DNA from: an uncultured Eubacteriales bacterium
Lineage (GTDB): Bacteria > Bacillota > Clostridia > Peptostreptococcales > Anaerovoracaceae
Assembly (NCBI GenBank): GCA_902776725.1
Contig: CACYQX010000009.1
Span: 1 to 64,000, forward strand
DNA length: 64,000 nucleotides
Direction of reading: 5' to 3'
Under the pieces are notes generated by a model that saw only the letters and a program-made list of their open reading frames with translations, was not told where the DNA came from and did no database searches. Position 1 is the stretch's first letter. Every line of letters starts with the position of its first letter. Position numbers and translations under genes: made by a program. This document shows positions 18,327 through 26,495 of this stretch, one piece after another.

Positions 18327-19059
18327 TTTTCGTCACCTTCTCTGTCACAAAAAACGCCGCAATCGTTATGAGCATGCTCACTGTCATAATCACCCTCCCA
18401 ATAAGACTCTCGTACATAACGCGCATATAAGAAGGCGATGTTAGCCTAAGAAATAAGATCATCAGCACAGGCATGATTCCGACCAATCGTCCTTCCGTAA
18501 CCTTCTGCGACGCCATAACTCTTATGTCGCTCTCAACACCTATTTTTTCGCTCAATATCTCCGCCGCTCGATCGACGGTTCTCACAAGATTCCCTCCGGC
18601 ATCTCGGCAGCTTGCAAATACGTCCGCAAAATCCTGTATATCCTCAACACCGCTTCTCCTTCCAAAATCGCGCCAAAGCTCAATCTCGTCATCTCCGGCT
18701 TCTATAACTCTGTTCAGCATATCCCTAAGCTCAATCGCCATATCACAGCCTTCACCGTATATATCGTCGAGCACGCATATACTCTTCTCCATCGCGGTTA
18801 CCATATGTTCACCCGTAGCAAAAGCAGAGGACATACTGTATAGAACATCCTTGAATTGGTTTCGGAGCTTGTTTCTTCTCTTCTTCACCATAATCTCTCT
18901 ATATTTGATTTCCGAGATTGGATACGCGAGAGGAGCGATCAATACTCCTAACTTGGTGTCGTAGAATAGGATTCCGATTAACTCGAGTGAAAAAGAAATC
19001 GCTATCAAGATGGCGATGCGTTCTTTGATTGAAGGCTTGTAAGTCGAATAATCATTCAT
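18316..19059 (-). CDS. tadB: TadB-like inner-membrane platform protein
   Basis: First T2SSF-domain protein of the Tad pilus machine, 247 residues. Two hydrophobic helices (about 14-50), a cytosolic helical domain with QFKDVLYSMSSAFATGEH and FADVFASCRDAGGNL that marks the GspF-type fold, and two further helices at the C terminus. ATG 19059 overlaps the end of tadA by eight bases. Pairs with tadC in the membrane to form the platform on which TadA acts. Confidence 0.85.
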   Translation of the reverse strand: MNDYSTYKPSIKERIAILIAISFSLELIGILFYDTKLGVLIAPLAYPISEIKYREIMVKKRRNKLRNQFKDVLYSMSSAFATGEHMVTAMEKSICVLDDIYGEGCDMAIELRDMLNRVIEAGDDEIELWRDFGRRSGVEDIQDFADVFASCRDAGGNLVRTVDRAAEILSEKIGVESDIRVMASQKVTEGRLVGIMPVLMILFLRLTSPSYMRVMYESLIGRVIMTVSMLITIAAFFVTEKVTKIEV

Positions 19060-20278
19060 ACTTAAGCCCTTTCAATCGAAGTTTCACATCGTTTTTGAGG
19101 CTGTCGTTCATCTTTGTGATAATCATTCTTTCGTCAGGGAAATAGAGTTTGTTCAGGACGTATTCACCATCCTCGTATCCGACAACTTCGGAAATCTCCA
19201 GAACCTTTCTTGAACCGTCTTTTAGACGAGCGACATGAACCATTATGTCTATTCCTTCAACTATCTGTGCGCGTATCGCATCAACAGGCATAGGGCTTCC
19301 CATCACGTACATCGCCTCAAGTCGCCTGAGCATTCCCTTCACAGTGTTTCCGTGGCCCGTCGACATACCGCTATGTCCCGTGTTGAGCGCCTGGAGCATA
19401 TCCGACACTTCTTCTCCTCGTACTTCTCCTACGATAATCCTGTCAGGGCGCATCCTCAGGCTGCTCCTTATAAGCATCGCCATATTCACATTTCCTTTGC
19501 CCGTCACATTTGCATTTCTACACTCCATGCGAACAAGATTATCTATATCCCCAAGCTGCAGTTCGGCAGAATCCTCGATGGTTATAACTCGCTCATCCCC
19601 GGGAATAAAATCCGCCAATGCATTTAAAAATGTTGTCTTGCCTGAAGATGTTCCTCCCGAAACAAAGATATTCACTCCGCCCGCAACCAAAATCTTTAGA
19701 GTATGTGCCGCTTCTTCGGTAAGCGTTCCGCTCGAAATCATCTCTTCAATCGTTATCTTCTGATGCCTGAACTTTCTTATCGTCAACACCGGACCATCCA
19801 AGGCAACATTCTTAAGCACCGCGTTGATTCTGGATCCGTCAGGAAGGCGCGCATCCAGTATCGGCGAAAGTTCGTTTATCTCCCTCCTCGAAGATGCCGC
19901 TATCCTCCTGATTACTTGCTCTAGTTCCTTCTCGGAAGCAAAGCTCCTCCCTATCGGAGTTATTCGCCCTTTGCGCTCTATAAACCCCCGCTCCGGGCCG
20001 TTAATCATTATTTCATTCACGGAATCGTCCATCAGAAGATGCGTTATATTTCCAAGGCTTCCGCGCAGCTTTCCAAATACGCATTCAGAAACCAATTTGA
20101 GTTCGTCGGCATGAAGCATTGAATCACCGAGCAGTTGGTGCTCGCTTACCAAATCGTCTATCAGCTCTCGAGCCTTTTCGTCGCTCGTGATTCCACGCTC
20201 CACTATAAGAACCGATGCTTCTTTTGCTATATCATCCACATATTCAATGTTCTCAATTCCATATTGGGTATTCTTCAT
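19052..20278 (-). CDS. tadA: TadA/CpaF-type pilus-assembly ATPase
   Basis: Hexameric secretion ATPase of the VirB11/GspE superfamily that powers Tad pilus assembly. The Walker A motif GGTSSGKTT lies near residue 208, followed by an Asp box (ERVITIEDSAELQ), Walker B-like IIVGEVRGEE, and a His box in ALNTGHSGMSTGHGN. The N-terminal domain (LLMDDSVNEIMINGPE) is typical of CpaF. I prefer ATG 20278, which has GGGAGAGGG upstream, over ATG 20293. It overlaps the tadZ gene by 26 bases. Confidence 0.92.
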   Translation of the reverse strand: MKNTQYGIENIEYVDDIAKEASVLIVERGITSDEKARELIDDLVSEHQLLGDSMLHADELKLVSECVFGKLRGSLGNITHLLMDDSVNEIMINGPERGFIERKGRITPIGRSFASEKELEQVIRRIAASSRREINELSPILDARLPDGSRINAVLKNVALDGPVLTIRKFRHQKITIEEMISSGTLTEEAAHTLKILVAGGVNIFVSGGTSSGKTTFLNALADFIPGDERVITIEDSAELQLGDIDNLVRMECRNANVTGKGNVNMAMLIRSSLRMRPDRIIVGEVRGEEVSDMLQALNTGHSGMSTGHGNTVKGMLRRLEAMYVMGSPMPVDAIRAQIVEGIDIMVHVARLKDGSRKVLEISEVVGYEDGEYVLNKLYFPDERMIITKMNDSLKNDVKLRLKGLKYE

Positions 20279-21101
20279 TTCCCTCTCCCTCATCTCTCAA
20301 TATTTCGCGCATAATTTTTCGGAGCTTAACATCGCTATTCTCTTCCATCAAAGGCATGGCACCCTCAAAATGCTTATGAAAAATGACTTCATCAACCGAA
20401 TCCTCACCCAGAAATAGAATCGGATAATCGGAAAGCAAGAAAATCTTTTTTCTCTCCAAATCAAGATGGCACCCCATATCGATTATCAGAAAGTCGATCC
20501 CGAGTCCTTTTAAACAATCAAGAAGCTTCGATATGTCTTCCGCGTCAGCATCTCCCGCATTGGGATTGAATATCGGTGCTCCGACAAAAAAGATCTCCCC
20601 AGAATCAATGATGTATTTCTCGGGATTGCCCATCCTATCGCTTCCTGCATCAAACAACCACCTTGTGAATCCTTTTTCGTTATCCGCGCATATAGGCACG
20701 CATTGATTGAGCGAGCGCAAACTGAGATATGCACTTCTATATCCCTCGGCAAACAATCTCTCGCCAAGCTCTACCGCGAAATCCGATGTATAAGAATTGT
20801 CTAGCGCCGCAAGCGAAATAACACTTGGACCCGATTCTCCGGAAATACGCACACTTTCTTTTCTATCAACCTTTGCTCTGTCAAAAATATTTCCAAGAAG
20901 ATCTGCGAAGGATTCTTTGATGGTTTCTTCCGTATTCAGGTCTATAAGCAGAGGTTCTCCATCTTCTCCCGATGCCGGTAAGTCGGACTCTGCTGACTCA
21001 TCAGACAAAAGATCAAAATAACCAGTCTCAATCAGGAGAAACTCAACGGTTTTTCTAAAACCTTCGTTGTCAGCCTTAAGCACGGTCTTGATTTTTCCCA
21101 T
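20253..21101 (-). CDS. tadZ: TadZ/CpaE-like pilus localization protein without a P-loop
   Basis: First gene of the tad operon, 282 residues. It has the layout of TadZ/CpaE: an N-terminal receiver-like region and a C-terminal MinD/ParA-like domain (IGSFLIIDMG-like strand: GIDFLIIDMGCHLD). The deviant Walker A that should follow the PSVISLAAL strand reads DNSYTSDF with no GKT or GKST, so it probably does not hydrolyse ATP. ATG 21101 is preceded by AAAGGAGG; a longer frame would start upstream of the promoter -10. TadZ proteins place the pilus at the cell pole in other bacteria. Confidence 0.72.
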   Translation of the reverse strand: MGKIKTVLKADNEGFRKTVEFLLIETGYFDLLSDESAESDLPASGEDGEPLLIDLNTEETIKESFADLLGNIFDRAKVDRKESVRISGESGPSVISLAALDNSYTSDFAVELGERLFAEGYRSAYLSLRSLNQCVPICADNEKGFTRWLFDAGSDRMGNPEKYIIDSGEIFFVGAPIFNPNAGDADAEDISKLLDCLKGLGIDFLIIDMGCHLDLERKKIFLLSDYPILFLGEDSVDEVIFHKHFEGAMPLMEENSDVKLRKIMREILRDEGEGNEEYPIWN

Positions 21102-21124
21102 ATATTTCCTCCTTTGGCGGAGAG

Positions 21125-21153
21125 ATACTAACACCCTTCGCATGCCTCGTCAA
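21125..21153 (-). promoter_or_regulatory. Promoter of the tad operon
   Basis: TTGACG (21153-21148), 17-base spacer, TAGTAT (21130-21125). The -10 leaves a leader of about 17 bases to the tadZ ATG at 21101. Confidence 0.8.
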
Positions 21154-21215
21154 CCCCTAAATTCCAACGTTTTTGTAAGAAAATTTTCTCATATAAGCAG
21201 AGTTTCCACGGCGCA

Positions 21216-21249
21216 ACAAAAAGGACCACTGATACTTCAATGGTCCTTT
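21216..21249 (-). terminator. Terminator after the acyl-CoA synthetase gene
   Basis: 13-bp stem AAAGGACCATTGA with TCAGTGGTCCTTT (one G-U pair), loop AGTA, followed by TT on the minus strand. It insulates the tad promoter from the gene upstream. Confidence 0.88.
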
Positions 21250-21288
21250 AAAAATCGTTTGGGAAATCTCCCATTTGGTCAGAACTTC

Positions 21289-23040
21289 TTAGATAAGATT
21301 TCTCTCTTTTAGTTCTTCTTCTATCACGAGCATTTCTTCCACGCGCTTGGTCTTTGCCGTCGTTGTTTTGATGGTCGGCTTATCCGAGATAAAGAATCTC
21401 TTAACCGCCTTATACGATGGCATGCTGGCGTTTATTTCTTCTAAATCATCAGCAAACTTCTTCTCTAGGTCTTCGACACGCATATTGTACTCGTCTAGGT
21501 ATTCCTGATCGTAAACAACTTTGAGCCAGAGCGTGAGATCATCGCTCTTCCTTCTCGGGAAAAGCATGCTCTCGGAAACATAAGGAAGTCTGTTAACAAG
21601 TTCTTCGATTTCCTCAGGGAAGACATTCTTTCCGTTTTTGAGAACGATTACATTCTTCTTTCGTCCGCTTATGAATACATAGCCTTCGGAATCGATATAT
21701 GCTAGGTCTCCCGTATGGAACCAGCCGTCCGGTTCAAGAACCTCGTCTGTCGCTTCTTTGTCATCGTAGTATCCGAGCATGACGCCGTCGCCCTTAACCA
21801 CGAGTTCTCCGATTCCGTCTTCGTTAGGCTCGTCAATTCTTACTTCAAGATTGGTAAGTTGCTTTCCAACAGAGCCTGCTTTTACGTATCTATATGTCTC
21901 TGATGCGATTGTCGGCGCGGTTTCCGTTAGACCGTATCCGCTTACGGTAAGGATTCCGAGATCGTTAAGACCTTTTGCCACTACCGGATCAAGCGGCGCA
22001 GCACCGCTTATAAAGAATCTCATCCTGCCGCCGAGCTGATCGATTATCTGCTTGAACACCTTGCGTCTAAGATAGATTCCGACCTTCTCTGAAGCCGCAC
22101 AGATTTTCTTTCCCTTTTCAAGCGTTTCAAGCTTACCTTCCTTCTCAACGCCCTTCATGATCTTCTTATATACCTTTTCAAGAAGGAGCGGCACAACCAT
22201 CATTACCGAAACGCCGTATTCCTTGAAGTTAGCGGATATATATTTGATGCCGTCGCAGAATACGTTTGTGATTCCCTGCGAAAGGAATGTAACCATGCCC
22301 TGCGCACCAAAGATATGATGGAGCGGAAGGAAGAGCATGCAGACATCGTCAGGAACAAAATACTCCTCAAGATTCATTCCGTAGTTTACGCTCATCAGAT
22401 TCTTATGCGAAAGCATTACGCCCTTTGATGCCTGGGTCGTTCCCGACGTAAAGAGAAGATAGGACATCTTCTCCCTATCGATTTCAGCATCCACATAGCT
22501 TCTGTCGCCGCCGTTTAGGAGCTCCGCGCCCTTAGCCATGATTTCTCCGATGTCGCAAGACCCATCCGGCGCCTTGTCGAGACCGAAAATCATGTAAAGA
22601 TTTGTTTCTCCGGAATCTCTTATAGCCTCGAGCGTTGCAAAGTATTTGCTGTCGGCAAAAACAGCCTTTGCATTACTTCTCTTGATAAGACTCTTAAGTT
22701 CGTCTGCCGGGAGTCCCTTGTCCAGCGGAACAACGACTCCGACTCCGCTCGGTACCGCAAGCCAAGCGAGACACCAATGGAAACTGTTCTCACCGAGAAT
22801 TGCTATCTTTTCACCCTTTAGACCATAGTCCACGAGCGCCGTTCCAAGTTCCTCAACCTGTCTAAGCAGGCTCTTATATGTCGTTTTGATGTAGTTTACT
22901 TCTTTTTTGGGTCCTTTAATCTTGGTGATATAGGCCACCTTTTCGGAGTATTTAATCGCAGATTCCCTAAGCAGGTCCCTCATATCGCTAAATTCGCGGA
23001 ACTTCCGTTCAAGATGGTAATTGCTTTTATATCCGTTCAT
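21289..23040 (-). CDS. AMP-dependent acyl-CoA synthetase (long-chain type)
   Basis: Adenylate-forming enzyme, 583 residues, that activates a carboxylic acid to its acyl-AMP and then CoA thioester. The P-loop LLFTSGTTQASKGVMLSH, the YGLTET motif (SGYGLTETAP), the hinge DGWFHTGDLAYID and the C-terminal lysine region (KTTTAKTKR) are all present. The long-chain form is suggested by length and the linker, but substrate cannot be read from the sequence. It has its own promoter and a strong terminator. Confidence 0.88.
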   Translation of the reverse strand: MNGYKSNYHLERKFREFSDMRDLLRESAIKYSEKVAYITKIKGPKKEVNYIKTTYKSLLRQVEELGTALVDYGLKGEKIAILGENSFHWCLAWLAVPSGVGVVVPLDKGLPADELKSLIKRSNAKAVFADSKYFATLEAIRDSGETNLYMIFGLDKAPDGSCDIGEIMAKGAELLNGGDRSYVDAEIDREKMSYLLFTSGTTQASKGVMLSHKNLMSVNYGMNLEEYFVPDDVCMLFLPLHHIFGAQGMVTFLSQGITNVFCDGIKYISANFKEYGVSVMMVVPLLLEKVYKKIMKGVEKEGKLETLEKGKKICAASEKVGIYLRRKVFKQIIDQLGGRMRFFISGAAPLDPVVAKGLNDLGILTVSGYGLTETAPTIASETYRYVKAGSVGKQLTNLEVRIDEPNEDGIGELVVKGDGVMLGYYDDKEATDEVLEPDGWFHTGDLAYIDSEGYVFISGRKKNVIVLKNGKNVFPEEIEELVNRLPYVSESMLFPRRKSDDLTLWLKVVYDQEYLDEYNMRVEDLEKKFADDLEEINASMPSYKAVKRFFISDKPTIKTTTAKTKRVEEMLVIEEELKERNLI

Positions 23041-23067
23041 CTACCTCTCCTTTACACATATACAAAA

Positions 23068-23096
23068 ATGTTAACACGGTCAATTATCTCTGTCAA
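23068..23096 (-). promoter_or_regulatory. Promoter of the acyl-CoA synthetase gene
   Basis: TTGACA (23096-23091), 17-base spacer, TAACAT (23073-23068). It lies back to back with the trpS promoter; the -35 elements are adjacent (23091-23096 and 23098-23103). Confidence 0.8.
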
Positions 23097-23097
23097 A

Positions 23098-23126
23098 TTG
23101 CTTAGACCCCTTTTATGTGCTAAAAT
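23098..23126 (+). promoter_or_regulatory. Promoter of trpS
   Basis: TTGCTT (23098-23103), 17-base spacer, extended -10 TGCTAAAAT ending at 23126. It lies about 27 bases before the trpS ATG. No T-box is visible in the short leader. Confidence 0.72.
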
Positions 23127-23147
23127 ACTCTGGTGGAAAAGAGGTAA

Positions 23148-24134
<987 letters not shown>

Positions 24135-24158
24135 CATACGCTATTCGCCGAGCGACAT

Positions 24159-24234
24159 GCGCCAGTAGCTCAGTGGATAGAGTGCTTCACTCCGAATGAA
24201 GAAGCCGCGAGTTCAATTCTCGCCTGGCGCACCA
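24159..24234 (+). tRNA. tRNA-Arg (anticodon CCG)
   Basis: Complete cloverleaf of 76 bases with encoded CCA. Acceptor stem GCGCCAG pairs with CTGGCGC. The anticodon stem CTTCA/TGAAG encloses the seven-base loop CTCCGAA, giving anticodon CCG, which reads the rare arginine codon CGG. The T arm is GCGAG-TTCAATT-CTCGC. It lies 24 bases after trpS, before a terminator. Confidence 0.96.
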
Positions 24235-24241
24235 GATAAAC

Positions 24242-24276
24242 AAAGGACGGCCTAAATGCTCAGCCGTCCTTTTTAT
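24242..24276. terminator. Terminator after tRNA-Arg, also facing the methyltransferase gene
   Basis: 10-bp stem AAAGGACGGC (24242-24251) with GCCGTCCTTT (24263-24272) followed by TTTTATTT. A weaker T run follows on the minus strand. Confidence 0.88.
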
Positions 24277-24318
24277 TTCTTGAATCGTATGGTGCCTGTT
24301 CTTAATGCCCGCCTTGAC

Positions 24319-25266
24319 TTATACGCGGCCCTTCATCACATATGGTATGACTGCTTCGTCGAGGCGCTTCTTAGCGACTTCAATAGCCAGATTACCCGTA
24401 TCAGCCATAACGAACCTGCGACCAAGCTTGGCGGCGGAAACACCAAGACTTCCGCTACCGCAGAAGAAATCTCCCACAAGGTCTCCTTCTTCCGTGGAGC
24501 ACTCTATTATGCGTTCCATAAGTTTCTCAGGCTTCTGAGTGGCATACCCTGTACGCTCCGCGGATGTTCTTCCCACCATGTCTATGCTCCAAACATCCTT
24601 CATATTGACCATGGTATACCAGCCGACTTCGTCTTGGAACTCCTCGACACCCTTGAATCTATATGGCTTGAGTCCCCTGTTATATGATTTTTCTTTTTGA
24701 ATAAAGAATTTGTATTTTGCCGTCTTGGAGTACATCAGAATATTATCGTGCTTGCGCGCAAATCTGGTTTTGCTGCTTCCGCCGGACTTATACTGCCAGA
24801 TGATTTCGTTTATAAATCTATCCTGACCAAAGATTTCATCCATGAGAAGTCTCGCATAATGAATCGCGTGCCAATCAACATGCAGGAAGAACAAGCCGTC
24901 ATCCCTAAGCAGATCACGCATTAGCATTATCCTGAGTGCCATCGCGTGAAGATATTCTTCGAGAGTTCCCCAGTTATCCTTGTACGCTGTTTCCTTTACG
25001 AGGGCGCCATCCCTATTCATATTGGCTTCTTTGTCGGCACCCGTAAAGAACGGCGGATCGATATATATCATTGAAAACCTTTCGCTGCCGCGGAGTTCAT
25101 TGAGTATTTCCATATTGTCTCCGTGGAAGAGAATGTTTTCTTTGATAGGTTCGAGTCCCGAATCGTCTCCCTCAAAAGGTTTCAGTATCTTAATTATCTC
25201 GTCATAATCCGTCTGTGCCCTAAGAAGAGCCCTATCTATTTGCAAAATTGCGCTTTCTTCTCTCAT
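24319..25266 (-). CDS. Site-specific DNA methyltransferase, beta class, no partner nuclease
   Basis: Amino-methylating (N4-cytosine or N6-adenine) DNA methyltransferase of 315 residues. Catalytic motif IV is DPPF at 70-73, and the SAM motif DFFCGSGSLG is at 266-275, so motif order is beta-class. The segment ERTGYATQKPEKLMERII (238-254) is typical of beta-class adenine enzymes. AAGGTGATGGC precedes the ATG. It follows mnmA by nine bases on the same strand. No restriction endonuclease or specificity gene lies nearby, so it appears to be an orphan. Recognition site unknown. Confidence 0.9.
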   Translation of the reverse strand: MREESAILQIDRALLRAQTDYDEIIKILKPFEGDDSGLEPIKENILFHGDNMEILNELRGSERFSMIYIDPPFFTGADKEANMNRDGALVKETAYKDNWGTLEEYLHAMALRIMLMRDLLRDDGLFFLHVDWHAIHYARLLMDEIFGQDRFINEIIWQYKSGGSSKTRFARKHDNILMYSKTAKYKFFIQKEKSYNRGLKPYRFKGVEEFQDEVGWYTMVNMKDVWSIDMVGRTSAERTGYATQKPEKLMERIIECSTEEGDLVGDFFCGSGSLGVSAAKLGRRFVMADTGNLAIEVAKKRLDEAVIPYVMKGRV

Positions 25267-25275
25267 GCCATCACC

Positions 25276-26361
25276 TTAACGTATCGTTCCTCCGCCGATA
25301 ACTATATCTCCGTCGTAGAATACCGCCGCCTGCCCCGGAGTTATTGCCCTCTCGGGCTCCACAAACTCCACGCGAACCTCAGTCGCAGACAGCGGAATGA
25401 GCCTCGCCGCATGATCGCTCTGACTATACCTCACTTTGACGGTGCACTCCAAATCGTTCTTGAGCTCCGAAACGGCTATCCAATTAACGTCCATTACTTC
25501 TGCAGACTTACTGTAGAGTTCATCGTTTCTCGCGAGTATAACCCTGTTTCCTTCTATGTCCTTCTCCTTTACATAGAGCGGTTCCGGAAGCGCAAGTCCC
25601 AGGCCCTTACGCTGACCTATCGTATAGCTTATTAATCCCTTATGCGTACCGAGAACCTCTCCGCTAACGGAAACAAATTCACCTTCGGGATATTCTTTTC
25701 CTGTATAACTTCGTATAAACTCCTCGTAATCTCCATCGGGAACAAAGCAGATGTCCTGGCTGTCTTTTTTCCTTGCATTTAAAAAACCCTGAGCTTCTGC
25801 AATTTCACGAGTTTCCTCCTTTGTAAGTTCTCCGAGCGGAAAAATGCTATGTGCAAGCTCATCCTGCGTCAGCGAGTATAGAACATAACTCTGATCTTTG
25901 CTCCTGTCGAGACCACGCATCAAAAGATGTCTTCCGTTTGCACCGACATCACTTCTCACATAATGTCCCGTAACCACATAGTCCTGCTCAAGTTCATGGG
26001 CGCGATGCATTAGCCTCTTAAACTTTATAAATCTATTGCAATCGATGCATGGATTCGGAGTGAGTCCCTTTTCGTATGCATCAACGAACCTATCGACGAC
26101 GCATGACCTAAAGTCATCCTGGAAGTTGAAGACATAGTGCTTGATTCCGAGTCTATTCGCTACCGAGCGCGCGTCCTCCACATCCGAAAGACTGCAGCAG
26201 GAACTTTCGATTTCTTTTCCCAAGAGATCGTCGTCAAAGAGCTTCATGGTTACGCCGATTGTTTCAAACCCCTCTTTGAGCATCAAAAAAGCAGCGACCG
26301 AACTATCGACGCCTCCGCTCATCGCAACCATCGCTTTTTTGTTTTCTCCAAATCGTGTCAA
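25276..26361 (-). CDS. mnmA: tRNA-specific 2-thiouridylase
   Basis: Adds the 2-thio group to wobble uridine 34 of tRNA-Lys, -Glu and -Gln. The ATP loop SGGVDSS is near residue 15; the catalytic Cys lie in PNPCIDCNRFIKF and the second in DSQDICFVP; IGQRKGLGL marks the conserved C-terminal part. Length 361 is normal. The start is a TTG at 26361, six bases after GGGAGGG. It shares a transcript with the methyltransferase downstream. Confidence 0.97.
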   Translation of the reverse strand: MTRFGENKKAMVAMSGGVDSSVAAFLMLKEGFETIGVTMKLFDDDLLGKEIESSCCSLSDVEDARSVANRLGIKHYVFNFQDDFRSCVVDRFVDAYEKGLTPNPCIDCNRFIKFKRLMHRAHELEQDYVVTGHYVRSDVGANGRHLLMRGLDRSKDQSYVLYSLTQDELAHSIFPLGELTKEETREIAEAQGFLNARKKDSQDICFVPDGDYEEFIRSYTGKEYPEGEFVSVSGEVLGTHKGLISYTIGQRKGLGLALPEPLYVKEKDIEGNRVILARNDELYSKSAEVMDVNWIAVSELKNDLECTVKVRYSQSDHAARLIPLSATEVRVEFVEPERAITPGQAAVFYDGDIVIGGGTIR

Positions 26362-26394
26362 GACATACCCTCCCGATTAGCGAATCCAATGAGT

Positions 26395-26404
26395 ATTTTA
26401 CCAT
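26395..26404 (-). promoter_or_regulatory. Extended -10 promoter of mnmA
   Basis: TATGGTAAAAT on the minus strand with no good -35. It is back to back with the promoter of the DUF885 gene. Confidence 0.5.
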
Positions 26405-26445
26405 AATATGCGTAAAAATTCATATACTTGGAACACCGATTGAGG

Positions 26446-26451
26446 TATAAT
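26446..26451 (+). promoter_or_regulatory. -10 box of the DUF885 lipoprotein gene
   Basis: TATAAT 45 bases before the ATG at 26496. No convincing -35 lies 16-18 bases upstream. Confidence 0.45.
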
Positions 26452-26495
26452 ATGTGTCAATGTTTGTAACTAGAATTAGCTAAAGGGTATTACTG

